64,000 nucleotides of DNA from a virus. The stretch spans positions 1-64,000 of IMG/VR virus record IMGVR_UViG_3300020220_005081, one strand, 5' to 3'. The notes below the pieces were generated by a model. The model worked only from the letters and a program-made list of their open reading frames with translations, searched no databases and was not told the origin of the DNA. Position numbers and translations under genes: made by a program. Shown here piece by piece: positions 1 through 7,636 of this stretch; position 1 is the first letter of the stretch, and each line of letters starts with the position of its first letter.

Positions 1-7
1 GATCTCC

Positions 8-15
8 TATTTTTG
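8..15 (+). promoter_or_regulatory. Bacteroidetes-type -7 box TATTTTTG
   Basis: TATTTTTG matches the Bacteroidetes -7 consensus TAnnTTTG and lies 25 nt upstream of the first start codon. The -33 element would fall outside the window. Confidence 0.5.
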
Positions 16-40
16 TTACCTAAAAAAAAAACACATAAAC

Positions 41-778
41 ATGAAACAAATATTTGTTGTTGTAATCGCCTTAATTTCATTTAGCTCTTGTTCCAAAGAA
101 AAAAAACCTGAAAACCCAAAAGAATCAAACCTGATTGCTTATTTCAAATTAGACGGCAACACCTTTGACCACTCGAAAACCAAAGCTCACGGTGTCACCG
201 ATCAACAATTCGTTTCTGACCGAATTGGAAACTTAAATTCCTCCTTGAAGTTCTCGAATGGATATTTCCGCTCAGGAATTATTCCATTGAATCTTAGGGG
301 TCAATATACCTTTTCAATGTGGATGAAGATTAATGCTTGGGATGATGGTAATGCTTTGATGGAACTTACAGAAAACAAACAATGTAATCTTAATCCTCAG
401 ATTTGGCAAAATGGTGGTGTGATGTACTTAACAACCAGTTCAAACTCCAATAATAGAATTAGAATACCACAAATCTCAAATTGTAATGGATGGACTCATG
501 TTCTCTACACAGTAAATGAAACAATCACCAATCTTTATATCAACGGGGTTTTGACTGAGACAAAATCTATGGAATGGCCCAATACCCAAAATGTTGACTT
601 GACTTTGGGAAATGCCGGTAACCAATGTTTCGTATCGCCCGGAGTTCAAAACCCGTACAAACAACCCTCAAGGGTTACAATCGATGAGGTTAAAATTTAT
701 AATATTATTTTACCGAATTCTGAAATTTTGAAAATCTCAGGTTGTGGAAATCAGATTTCTCCGATAAAAAAAATTTAG
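41..778 (+). CDS. secreted LamG-like lipoprotein
   Basis: The N-terminus is a lipoprotein signal: a hydrophobic stretch ends in FSSCS, so Cys17 is the likely lipidated residue. The rest resembles a laminin-G/concanavalin-A-like lectin fold (LamG_3 type): it starts with LIAYFKLDGNTFDHS, has a central FSMWMKINAWDD strand, then WTHVLYTV, LYINGVL and TIDEVKIYN near the C-terminus. Such domains bind glycans or act as adhesion modules. A phage-encoded lipoprotein would be inserted in the host envelope or form part of the virion; which one cannot be told. It has its own promoter-like box upstream, and a small membrane-protein gene follows. Confidence 0.8.
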   Translation: MKQIFVVVIALISFSSCSKEKKPENPKESNLIAYFKLDGNTFDHSKTKAHGVTDQQFVSDRIGNLNSSLKFSNGYFRSGIIPLNLRGQYTFSMWMKINAWDDGNALMELTENKQCNLNPQIWQNGGVMYLTTSSNSNNRIRIPQISNCNGWTHVLYTVNETITNLYINGVLTETKSMEWPNTQNVDLTLGNAGNQCFVSPGVQNPYKQPSRVTIDEVKIYNIILPNSEILKISGCGNQISPIKKI

Positions 779-798
779 AAATTTGAACCCACACCAAA

Positions 799-1029
799 AT
801 GAACTGGGAAATATTCGGATACATAGGAACTGCTCTCATTCTTTTCTCATTTTTAGTTGAGAACATTTTCCGTTTGAGATTTATCAACACAATAGGTTCT
901 ATTTTTTGGATAATTTATGGAGTTGGAATTTCCGCAGGTCCAACAATTGTTGTAAATTCATTTATTATCGTTATACACCTTATTTGGTTTTACAAACATA
1001 GAAAAGAATGGACCTTAAAGAAAAAATAA
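799..1029 (+). CDS. small multi-pass membrane protein
   Basis: A 76-residue protein with about three hydrophobic helices (roughly residues 7-22, 28-45 and 50-65) and a basic C-terminus KHRKEWTLKKK. The pattern resembles short inner-membrane proteins of the YgjV/CBU_0592 type, but I cannot assign a function. Its last 22 bases overlap the start of the UvrC-like gene, so the two are probably cotranscribed and translationally coupled. Confidence 0.7.
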   Translation: MNWEIFGYIGTALILFSFLVENIFRLRFINTIGSIFWIIYGVGISAGPTIVVNSFIIVIHLIWFYKHRKEWTLKKK

Positions 1030-2276
1030 AATCCGCTCCTAAGTATCCAGGTTGCTACATCTACAAAGATGATAAGGATCAAATTATCTACGTTGGGATG
1101 TCCAAGTTTCTACCCAAACGAGTTTCATCTTATTTTACAAAAAAACATGTGGACAAGAAAACTAAAACTCTTGTCGAAAATATTTGTGACGTTGAGTATC
1201 AGATTGCTTCTTCTGAGGCGGAAGCTCTTATAATGGAAGAGGAGCTCATAAAAATATACAAACCAAAGTTCAACATAAAAGGGAAGGATGACAAAACAAG
1301 GACGTGGTATTTGTCTTTGACTGAGGGACCATTCGTCAGACTTCAAATCACTCACGGTAAAGGTAATGAGACCCTTGGAATTAATTTCACATCAGGTCAA
1401 AGAGCCTATGAGGTTATGCAACTAATTACCGACATATTACCATTGAGGTCTTGTTCATATGTTCTGAATCAAGAGAACATAAACGCTGGCAAATTCAAAC
1501 CTTGTCTCGAGTATCACCTTGGTCGTTGTAATGCACCTTGCATTGCTCTTGAATCAAACTTGGAATATCTCAAGTATCAATTTTTGGTTCGTAAAATCTT
1601 TGAACTTGACTACACTAAAGTGAAATCGTATCTCACAGGAAAGATGCATGAATTTGCCAAGAATTTGGAATTTGAAAAAGCGGACAACTACCTTTACAGA
1701 TTAAATCAAGTCAAACTTCTTGAGGAAAAACTTGAACCAATCCGTGTTCGGAAGTACAACAAGATTGCTTTTGGTATGAAAAAGGCTTTGGGACTGTCTC
1801 AACTACCACTCATCATCGAAGCTTTTGATAACTCTCACAATCAAGGTGACTGTAATGTTGCGGCGTCGGTCAGATTTATCAACAACAAAACTGATAAAAG
1901 TCAGTATCGTAAGTACATCATACGTGATGAGGATAACAAAGGTAATGACTGCGGGTCTTTCGAAGAAGTGGTTTTCAGACGTTTTAAAAGACTCTTGGAT
2001 GAAAAGGGTCAACTACCCAACCTTGTGATCATAGATGGTGGAAAAGGACAATTAAACGTGGCACGTAGTGTTTTGGAATCACTTAATCTTCTTGATAAAG
2101 TTGACTTGATATCCATTTCCAAAGATAGTTCACACAGAAGTAAAACCATCCATACTATCGATGGTAGACAACACCCAATGGAGTGGACTGTACTTGGTGT
2201 CATACAAGAAGAAATACATCGTTTTGCTATAAAGTTTCACAGAGAAAGGGCTGGTAAAAAACTTTTAGCGAGATAA
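1008..2276 (+). CDS. UvrC-like GIY-YIG endonuclease, short form
   Basis: This 422-residue protein follows the UvrC plan. A GIY-YIG domain (PGCYIYKD at 14-21, IIYVG at 26-30) is followed by the iron-sulfur cysteine pattern at C149, C166, C174 and C178 (CLEYHLGRCNAPC). A UVR-like helix pair sits near 215-245. The C-terminal RNase H-like nuclease domain has IEAFDNSHNQG and NLVIIDGGKGQLN and ends in HRFAIKFHRERAGKK. Cellular UvrC is about 600 residues, and here the protein stops where the tandem helix-hairpin-helix DNA-binding region would begin. In cells UvrC makes both incisions in nucleotide excision repair; the phage form may repair phage DNA or cut other DNA. Confidence 0.92.
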   Translation: MDLKEKIKSAPKYPGCYIYKDDKDQIIYVGMSKFLPKRVSSYFTKKHVDKKTKTLVENICDVEYQIASSEAEALIMEEELIKIYKPKFNIKGKDDKTRTWYLSLTEGPFVRLQITHGKGNETLGINFTSGQRAYEVMQLITDILPLRSCSYVLNQENINAGKFKPCLEYHLGRCNAPCIALESNLEYLKYQFLVRKIFELDYTKVKSYLTGKMHEFAKNLEFEKADNYLYRLNQVKLLEEKLEPIRVRKYNKIAFGMKKALGLSQLPLIIEAFDNSHNQGDCNVAASVRFINNKTDKSQYRKYIIRDEDNKGNDCGSFEEVVFRRFKRLLDEKGQLPNLVIIDGGKGQLNVARSVLESLNLLDKVDLISISKDSSHRSKTIHTIDGRQHPMEWTVLGVIQEEIHRFAIKFHRERAGKKLLAR

Positions 2277-2297
2277 AAACTTTAAGGTGTTCTTAAT

Positions 2298-3869
2298 TTA
2301 CGAAAATGCAAATATTGACGGATCATAGATTGAATCGTCCCAATAACTTGGTTCTATTTTTTTGCCAGAAACTTTTTTTACAAAAACACCTTTGGAATCG
2401 TAAACTTTAACTTTACCATCGGGCGGTCCACAGCTAGAAAAATTAGCCACAAATATCATTTTTCCCTGATCAGTTTTGAGAACGTCTGTCCATTCACCCT
2501 TTCTACAGTTACCTACAAACTTCCCCTCAGCTCTTACACTTCCGTCAGGAAAAAAGTATTGCCAATCACCTAGTTGTCTGAGACCAACACCTAATCTTCC
2601 TTTAGCGGCAACGTTACCGCTCCTGTTAAAAAACAAAGTTTCTCCATATGGATCTTTCGGCTCCGCCAACCTAATCTGAGATATAAATCTTACCAAACCG
2701 CTCTTTGTGAGCCCCGTAATTTGTACTGGGTTTGTATCGTAATCAATTAATCTTTGGGATCCCCTGTATGAAGAATAAGTCCACAAACCAATTTTTCTTC
2801 CACTTTTATCGTAACTTCCTTTATAATGGAGTTTACCTTTTTCATCGAATGACTCATAATCTCCGTAACGATTTGCTTTAACGCCAGTTAAATTACCTTT
2901 TTCAAATACCTGACCGTTAGGATGATAGAAAACAAAACTCCCGTCCACTCTATCGTTTTTGTAATTTGCAATACTTTGCAAATACGGTTTGTCGCGGTAT
3001 TGATCAAAAGTTTTGAATAACCCTTGTTTCAATCCATCATCATCATAAAGACCTTTACCTTTCACAGGTAAGTCTAAGATACCTGGAAATATATCCTGTT
3101 CTAAATTATATCTCGGTACTCTGGCACTAATCCACTCATAAAATCTAAATTTTTGTATTTTAATTTTTTTACTATCGTTTTTATCCATGAATTGGCCACT
3201 TTCAAAGTGTAATTGATAAGGGGACTTGGGGTCATCCAAATTGAACAGTATAAAATAGCTTGAACCCTGGGGTTCTTTTAAATATGTTTTGAAATAATCG
3301 TAATCCGCGATTGTACATAATCTAATTTTGGAACCTTGACCTTGGCATCTTCCTAAGATGTCTCTGTAAAGTTTCCAAACATCTTTACCGACTTTGGACA
3401 CTTGAAACACTTGATAACCGTCAAAAATTCCTAAGTATTTAATTCCTCCGCTAGCTTCAAGTTTTTGGATGTTATTAGGAGTTACGTAATTGTCTTTACC
3501 GACAGTTTCTTCAAACTTAATATCCCCCTCTTTAACTTTAATTGCTTCCTCTATAAAGTCCAAAACGTCATCAGGCGTTTTGTAAAGGTGAATATCCTTG
3601 TTTTTGAATTTCCCTCTATTCTTGTTCTTTTCAAATATGTCAAAATATTCTTCATATTTGTAGATGTCCTCATTTTTAATGATTCCTCCGCCGACCTTTT
3701 TGGTAATCCAACTCAGCAAGTAAAATTTATTTTTAGTAACTTCAACGATTTTTTCGAAATCCTTTTCAGATACGGGTTTACCTTCACCAACATATTTGTT
3801 CTTGAGATTGATGGTGTTTTGATCAAGTTGCTCTATCAAAAGTTTCCAAATCAGACTACGTAATTCCAT
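2298..3869 (-). CDS. W-C-T-family protein with C-terminal MORN repeats
   Basis: A 523-residue protein on the minus strand, convergent with the UvrC-like gene. Residues 1-170 are helical and charged. A core follows with RLCT at 183-186, SSYFILFNL near 203 and YQLHFESGQFMDKND near 218-232, which matches cores in the genes at 17677 and 37341. From about 280 to 500 there are MORN-type repeats of the YwqK/toxin-antitoxin kind (FVFYHPNGQVFEKGNL, YESFDEKGKLHYKGSY, TLFFNRSGNVAAKGRL, QYFFPDGSVRAEGKF). The N-terminus reaches LLIE at residues 10-13, an (L/I)-x-E site. Upstream on its own strand is GTATTTACTAATA. Function unknown; possibly a virion-packaged or host-interacting protein. Confidence 0.75.
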   Translation of the reverse strand: MELRSLIWKLLIEQLDQNTINLKNKYVGEGKPVSEKDFEKIVEVTKNKFYLLSWITKKVGGGIIKNEDIYKYEEYFDIFEKNKNRGKFKNKDIHLYKTPDDVLDFIEEAIKVKEGDIKFEETVGKDNYVTPNNIQKLEASGGIKYLGIFDGYQVFQVSKVGKDVWKLYRDILGRCQGQGSKIRLCTIADYDYFKTYLKEPQGSSYFILFNLDDPKSPYQLHFESGQFMDKNDSKKIKIQKFRFYEWISARVPRYNLEQDIFPGILDLPVKGKGLYDDDGLKQGLFKTFDQYRDKPYLQSIANYKNDRVDGSFVFYHPNGQVFEKGNLTGVKANRYGDYESFDEKGKLHYKGSYDKSGRKIGLWTYSSYRGSQRLIDYDTNPVQITGLTKSGLVRFISQIRLAEPKDPYGETLFFNRSGNVAAKGRLGVGLRQLGDWQYFFPDGSVRAEGKFVGNCRKGEWTDVLKTDQGKMIFVANFSSCGPPDGKVKVYDSKGVFVKKVSGKKIEPSYWDDSIYDPSIFAFS

Positions 3870-3904
3870 TATTAGTAAATACTTTGTTGAGACAGTAATT
3901 TTTT

Positions 3905-4030
3905 ATGAATGAAACACTCAAAAAGGTAAAGGATGCTAACACGTTAGATTGGAGGAGAGTTTTTAGTAATTCGGTAATATTTATTATACAGAAATATCAA
4001 TCCCATCCGCATCTCAATAGAGTTATGTGA
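3905..4030 (+). CDS. possible 41-residue small protein
   Basis: An ATG at 3905 opens a 41-codon frame (MNETLKKVKDANTLDWRRVF...) that ends at TGA 4028-4030. The N-terminal half is charged and helical, the C-terminal half hydrophobic. Its last codons lie inside the terminator hairpin at 4000-4042, as expected for a transcript ending here. There is no homology I recognise. Confidence 0.4.
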   Translation: MNETLKKVKDANTLDWRRVFSNSVIFIIQKYQSHPHLNRVM

Positions 4031-4042
4031 TGGGATTTTTAT
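4000..4042 (+). terminator. rho-independent terminator
   Basis: ATCCCATC (4000-4007) pairs with GATGGGAT (4029-4036), and a T run follows. It closes the short frame at 3905 and precedes the outer-membrane protein gene. Confidence 0.65.
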
Positions 4043-4050
4043 TTATAAAT
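4040..4050 (+). promoter_or_regulatory. TATTTATA motif upstream of 4068
   Basis: TATTTATAAAT follows the terminator and lies 17 nt before the start codon at 4068. It is one of the recurring TATTTAT motifs of this window. Confidence 0.35.
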
Positions 4051-4067
4051 CAATAAACAAAAAACAA

Positions 4068-4514
4068 ATGAAAAAACACATTTTGTTATTCTTTGCTATG
4101 GCGTTTTCGCTAGTGACATTTGCTCAAAAAAACAGGGGATGGGATATTTCCGTTGGAGCAACTGCAATGGCACCTTTAGCAGGGAAAGTTGATTGGAATT
4201 CCAAAGCATGGGGTCAAAGAGTAGATTTCAGAAAAAATAACACGAATGTCTCTCTCGGTTTTATGCAAGATAAATCTGGCTTCGTAAGAATGCCAGTTTT
4301 GGTTGGATTCCGAAAGCACCTAACAAAGGGTCTGGAAATCGGACTTGATGGTGGTGTTACCTTTTTCGATGGACATAAAGGACAATTTACTTACGTTCCT
4401 TCCATCGCATACGGGATAAACAAGAAATGGTGCTTAGAGCAATCAATTCAAAGAACTGTAAAAGATGGTAAACATTCAAACCTCATTGGTTTTGGATTGA
4501 AGTACCGTTTATAG
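4068..4514 (+). CDS. small outer-membrane beta-barrel-like protein
   Basis: A cleavable signal peptide (MKKHILLFFAMAFSLVTFAQ, cut after AQ at about residue 20) is followed by about 128 residues of alternating polar and hydrophobic strands. Examples are WDISVGATAMAPLAG, NVSLGFM, PVLVGFRKHLTKGLEIGLDGGVTFF and the C-terminal LIGFGLKYRL with a terminal aromatic/basic pattern. This fits a small 6-8-strand outer-membrane barrel. In a phage it might alter the host surface, for example to exclude superinfecting phage; that is inference. A terminator lies just upstream, so it starts its own transcript. Confidence 0.75.
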   Translation: MKKHILLFFAMAFSLVTFAQKNRGWDISVGATAMAPLAGKVDWNSKAWGQRVDFRKNNTNVSLGFMQDKSGFVRMPVLVGFRKHLTKGLEIGLDGGVTFFDGHKGQFTYVPSIAYGINKKWCLEQSIQRTVKDGKHSNLIGFGLKYRL

Positions 4515-4536
4515 TTGATTAAAAAACAGAATTTAA

Positions 4537-4647
4537 ATGGAGCAATTAAGTTTTTTATGGCACTGGCATTTCCTTTCAGGAGCAGCGGTGGGATATTTTG
4601 TACTTCCTTACTTAGTAAATTTTGTGAAAGGTTTACTGAAGAAGTAA
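4537..4647 (+). CDS. 36-residue single-span membrane protein
   Basis: ATG at 4537 opens a 36-codon frame: MEQLSFLWHW, then a hydrophobic span with GAAVGYFVLPYLVNFV, then the basic tail KGLLKK and TAA at 4645. The composition is that of a real single-pass membrane peptide. The overlapping 63-codon frame begins with TTG at 4515 and runs into the terminator, so I prefer this one. A strong terminator follows directly. Confidence 0.6.
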   Translation: MEQLSFLWHWHFLSGAAVGYFVLPYLVNFVKGLLKK

Positions 4648-4659
4648 AAAAACCAAAAA

Positions 4660-4692
4660 AAAACCCTCACAAAAAATTGTGGGGGTTTTTTA
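4660..4692 (+). terminator. rho-independent terminator
   Basis: An 11-bp stem AACCCTCACAA / TTGTGGGGGTT with an AAAA loop is followed by a T run. It closes the 4068-4647 transcript. Confidence 0.85.
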
Positions 4693-4711
4693 TTTATATC
4701 AAGTAAAGTTC

Positions 4712-4719
4712 TATCTTTG
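4712..4719 (+). promoter_or_regulatory. -7 box TATCTTTG, leaderless start
   Basis: TATCTTTG matches TAnnTTTG exactly and ends only 4 nt before the ATG at 4724. Transcription would begin at or next to the start codon, giving an mRNA with essentially no leader. It follows the terminator at 4660. Confidence 0.65.
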
Positions 4720-4723
4720 TGGA

Positions 4724-5257
4724 ATGCAAACACGATCTTTTACAGGTGCTAAGTTTGAAAAAACTATGGCAAAACAAGGTTGGAGATTAGTTTCAGTATC
4801 TCCTAAATTACAATGGAATGGTGTTGGTAGAAACAACATTCAGAAAATCAAAAGCGTTGGTTATGATCCGAAAAAGTTTTTGATTACACCAAGAAGTTTT
4901 TTCGAGAAATATGATCTTTTTCATCCAGTATCAAAAAAGTATCGGGAAGTAAAAAAATATTACATCAGTCAAATACATGATTGGACTTTGTATTCTGAAC
5001 CTTACTTCAAAATTGCAACAAATTCACAAAAAAAATTTGTAGACAGTAAAACTTATAATAATTTTGTTGATGATTTTTATAACCTTAATCTCAAATCAGG
5101 ACTTATAAGTAATATCCAAAATGAAATGACAAAATTGACAGAAGGTATCCAATTCATAGATGGATTTTTGCCCAAATCAGAGCTCGAATTCAGAACCACA
5201 GTCTTGGACGGGTGGAGTGGATATAAAAGAATTACAATCCAATTCAGAAAAAAATAA
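4724..5257 (+). CDS. hypothetical protein, 177 residues
   Basis: I place the start at ATG 4724, directly after the -7 box, and not at the longer frame opening at 4679 inside the terminator region. The protein begins MQTRSFTGAKFEKTM and is basic, with aromatic-rich segments such as FFEKYDLFHPVSKKYREVKKYY. No family is recognised. Its stop codon overlaps the ATG of the next gene (5257), a glycosylase-like protein, so they form one operon. Confidence 0.75.
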   Translation: MQTRSFTGAKFEKTMAKQGWRLVSVSPKLQWNGVGRNNIQKIKSVGYDPKKFLITPRSFFEKYDLFHPVSKKYREVKKYYISQIHDWTLYSEPYFKIATNSQKKFVDSKTYNNFVDDFYNLNLKSGLISNIQNEMTKLTEGIQFIDGFLPKSELEFRTTVLDGWSGYKRITIQFRKK

Positions 5258-5766
5258 TGCAAATATTTCTCCCTTATCCCGACATGAGAAAATCCTTACA
5301 GGTTCTCGATAACAAGAGGTTAGGCAAACAACGTGTCGAAACATATCAGATCATTTCGGCTATTACACGTAGACCAAAGTTGGATGGTACACCATACAAA
5401 GGTTGGCTTAACCATCCTTGTACAATCATGTGGAGGGACTTTGTACCAGCATTGAAACTTTACATGAACTATTCGATTTATGAGTGGATTTCCCGTGGTT
5501 TCAATAACAGTATGATGATTGAAAATGTTACCGAAGATCAAGTTGTATTACCCCATTGGTTTGGTAATGAACTATTTCATTCATCACATAGGGCAAATCT
5601 TCTAAAGAAAGAACCTCAGTTTTATTGTAGATATAATTGGTCCGAAGACCCAACTGATCCATATGTATGGATGGATGCGGATCACAAATGGTATAAACAA
5701 CACCCAAATTTAAACGTTAGAGAATATTTGGAATCCGAAAAAATAACATCTATTATTACAAAATGA
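5257..5766 (+). CDS. MSMEG_6728/pyrimidine-dimer glycosylase-like protein
   Basis: This 169-residue protein starts MQIFLPYPDMRKSLQVLD followed by NKRLGKQRVETYQI, then GWLNHPCTIMWRDFVPALKLY. That is the signature of the MSMEG_6728 family, annotated as related to pyrimidine-dimer DNA glycosylases (the T4 DenV-like Pyr_excise group). The conserved R/K and H/W residues of that N-terminal half are present. A DNA-repair role next to a UvrC-like nuclease is plausible but has not been shown for the family as a whole. It overlaps its downstream neighbour by 4 nt. Confidence 0.82.
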   Translation: MQIFLPYPDMRKSLQVLDNKRLGKQRVETYQIISAITRRPKLDGTPYKGWLNHPCTIMWRDFVPALKLYMNYSIYEWISRGFNNSMMIENVTEDQVVLPHWFGNELFHSSHRANLLKKEPQFYCRYNWSEDPTDPYVWMDADHKWYKQHPNLNVREYLESEKITSIITK

Positions 5767-6287
5767 AAAAATACTTACTGTCCTTACATGGAGACTTTAA
5801 CTCCAAAAAAATGTGTCAAGACATCGCAACTACATTAACACCGATTGTTGATAGTCCACATCTTAAATTCTCTCACAGAGCCAATAATTTATTGTTCTGT
5901 TTTGAGAGTGATGTTAATCAAACAGAAATTCACGACTATGTTCTCGGATCCCTTTTAGGACTTTATGATTATTTTTTTATTTCAGTAGTTGGTGAAAATT
6001 TGTCAGTTTGTATGGATGAAGAAACAAGTGGTCATCTATTTGATACTACCAATGATTCAGAAAATGTCGACATGAGAATAGATATGAAAAGAGAGATGTT
6101 CGGTGAAAAAGAAAAAGAAACATACACAGAGGAAGAAGATAGAGAATATTTGAATGAGATATTAAAAGAACTTAAAGTGCGAGTTAGAAGACCATCTGTC
6201 GATGAAATTCTTGATAAGATCAAAGACAAAGGAATTGATTCTATTTCACAATTTGAGAAAGAAATATTAGATAACTACGGAAAATAA
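5763..6287 (+). CDS. hypothetical acidic protein
   Basis: A 174-residue protein. The N-terminal half (MKKYLLSLHGDF...) looks globular. The C-terminal half is charged, with an E/K-rich helix near 115-150 and the end motif PSVDEILDKIKDKGIDS. That tail resembles the short DEILDKI-G-SLT-EEK tails on various Bacteroidetes proteins. Function unknown. It sits 4 nt before the sigma-factor gene and starts inside the upstream stop codon, so it belongs to the 4724-7092 operon. Confidence 0.7.
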   Translation: MKKYLLSLHGDFNSKKMCQDIATTLTPIVDSPHLKFSHRANNLLFCFESDVNQTEIHDYVLGSLLGLYDYFFISVVGENLSVCMDEETSGHLFDTTNDSENVDMRIDMKREMFGEKEKETYTEEEDREYLNEILKELKVRVRRPSVDEILDKIKDKGIDSISQFEKEILDNYGK

Positions 6288-6291
6288 TTTT

Positions 6292-7092
6292 ATGAAAGAA
6301 AAAAACACAGGTGCACCAATCAATCAAGAGGAAATCTCCATTTATTTAAAAGATGTAAGAAAATTGAAAGTCATGACCCCCGAAAGGGAAAGAATTTTGG
6401 CAGAAAGAATGTTGTCAGGTTTCATAACACAGACTGAAACAAATGAAATCAAGAAAGAGCTATTAGAGGGTAACCTCCGTTTCGTAATTACTGTTGCAAA
6501 GCAGTATCAAAATCAAGGTCTTGACCTTCCTGATCTTATTGCGGAAGGAAACTATGGACTTATGAAGGCAATCGAAAACTTTGATTGGTCCAAGAAACTA
6601 AGATTCATATCCTATGGTGTATGGTGGATTAGACAATCCATCCTCCAATCCCTTAATGAGAATGCCCGTACGATTAGACTACCAGTAAATGTTGTTCAAG
6701 AACTCCACAAAGCAAAGAAAGAACTCGAAGCTAACGGGATTGAACTACCCGAAAAGTTTCATAACCTTCCAAATACAGTCAACTTGGACTCTCCTGTTAA
6801 TGAGGAGGGAGATACCCTTCTTGATTTATTAGTCAATCAAAATGCGGAAAATCCTGAAACAGTTTTTTCAACTGAAGGTAAACTCAAAGACAAACTAATG
6901 GGTATCTTAGAAGTTTTGGACGAAAGAGAGAGAATTATCATTGAAGATTATTATGGTCTCTCAGGATCTACAAGAACCCTCGAAGATATCGGAAACGATT
7001 TCAATCTGACCAAGGAAAGGGTTCGTCAGATCAAGGAAAAAGCAATTCGAAAGCTCCGAAATGAAACCAGCGATTTATTCGATTACCTATAA
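6292..7092 (+). CDS. RNA polymerase sigma-70 family factor (SigA-like)
   Basis: This 266-residue protein is organised like short Bacteroidetes primary sigma factors. Region 1.2 is near 8-45 (EEISIYLKDVRKLKVMTPE). Region 2 covers about 60-125, with GNLRFVITVAKQYQNQG, DLIAEGNYGLMKAIENFD and the -10 recognition helix FISYGVWWIRQSILQSL. Region 3 is reduced. Region 4 covers about 195-260 and ends in a helix-turn-helix, LEDIGNDFNLTKERVRQI. It should direct host RNA polymerase to a class of promoters. The TATATTTAT motif found upstream of many genes here is a candidate target; that link is inference. Confidence 0.95.
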   Translation: MKEKNTGAPINQEEISIYLKDVRKLKVMTPERERILAERMLSGFITQTETNEIKKELLEGNLRFVITVAKQYQNQGLDLPDLIAEGNYGLMKAIENFDWSKKLRFISYGVWWIRQSILQSLNENARTIRLPVNVVQELHKAKKELEANGIELPEKFHNLPNTVNLDSPVNEEGDTLLDLLVNQNAENPETVFSTEGKLKDKLMGILEVLDERERIIIEDYYGLSGSTRTLEDIGNDFNLTKERVRQIKEKAIRKLRNETSDLFDYL

Positions 7093-7100
7093 AACGGACT

Positions 7101-7136
7101 AAAGGGTGTATTTATACGATACACCCTTTATCTTTT
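7101..7136 (+). terminator. terminator hairpin after sigma gene
   Basis: An 11-bp stem AAAGGGTGTAT / ATACACCCTTT has loop TTATACG and is followed by ATCTTTT. It ends the sigma-factor operon. The loop side contains TATTTATA, and TATCTTTT after the stem resembles a -7 box 3 nt before the next ATG. Confidence 0.7.
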
Positions 7137-7139
7137 AGG

Positions 7140-7355
7140 ATGTATAAAAATTATAGAACTATGAAAAAATTATTCAGAAGTTCAACTGATAGTAAAATTG
7201 GTGGTGTGTGTGGCGGTTTAGCCGAATACACCGAAACAGATTCAACTCTATTTAGGGTATTATTTCTGGCTGCTATTTTTTCACCATATCCTATAATTCT
7301 TTTCTATCTTTTGGGGTGTTTTATCATCCCAAGAAACAAAAACAAAGTATTATGA
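7140..7355 (+). CDS. PspC-domain membrane protein
   Basis: The core, from MKKLFRSSTDSKIGGVCGGLAEY through TLFRVLFLAAIFSPYPIILFYLLGCFIIP, is a textbook PspC domain: a K-GGVCGGLA loop followed by one or two membrane helices. PspC proteins act in envelope-stress responses. ATG 7140 lies 3 nt after a TATCTTTT box and would give a near-leaderless mRNA; ATG 7161 gives the classical PspC start. The stop overlaps the next ATG (7352). The phage version may temper envelope stress during assembly; that is inference. Confidence 0.88.
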   Translation: MYKNYRTMKKLFRSSTDSKIGGVCGGLAEYTETDSTLFRVLFLAAIFSPYPIILFYLLGCFIIPRNKNKVL

Positions 7356-7636
7356 AAAAATTTATTCAAACAAATTTCACTGTAATAGTTTTGGTAATTG
7401 CCCTTTTGGGTCTTTTCAAAAGTTGCGGTGATTCAAGAGACCTTTCGAAAATCAAAAAACAAATCCAAGCTATCAAAGATTCAACCTATACAAAAGATGA
7501 GTTGAAAAGAGAACTCAAAATATCTGGTCTTGAAGCCGAAAAAAGAATGATTCAAGCTACAGATAGAAAAATTTTTGACGTTAGGAGACAAACAGAGATT
7601 GAAGAAGAGATAAAAAAACTTAATAAATTAAAATAA
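7352..7636 (+). CDS. membrane-anchored coiled-coil protein
   Basis: Starting at ATG 7352 (overlapping the previous stop), the 94-residue product has one N-terminal hydrophobic span (FTVIVLVIALLGLFKSCG) with a Cys that could be lipidated. A charged coiled-coil region follows (LSKIKKQIQAIKDS, EIEEEIKKLNKLK). No family is recognised. It sits in a run of small envelope-associated genes leading to the amidase, so a role in virion or lysis functions at the inner membrane is possible. Confidence 0.7.
   Translation: MKKFIQTNFTVIVLVIALLGLFKSCGDSRDLSKIKKQIQAIKDSTYTKDELKRELKISGLEAEKRMIQATDRKIFDVRRQTEIEEEIKKLNKLK

Noticed and set aside
4515-4706. 63-codon frame from TTG at 4515
   Set aside because: It runs through the terminator and uses TTG; the overlapping ATG 4537 frame gives a credible membrane peptide.
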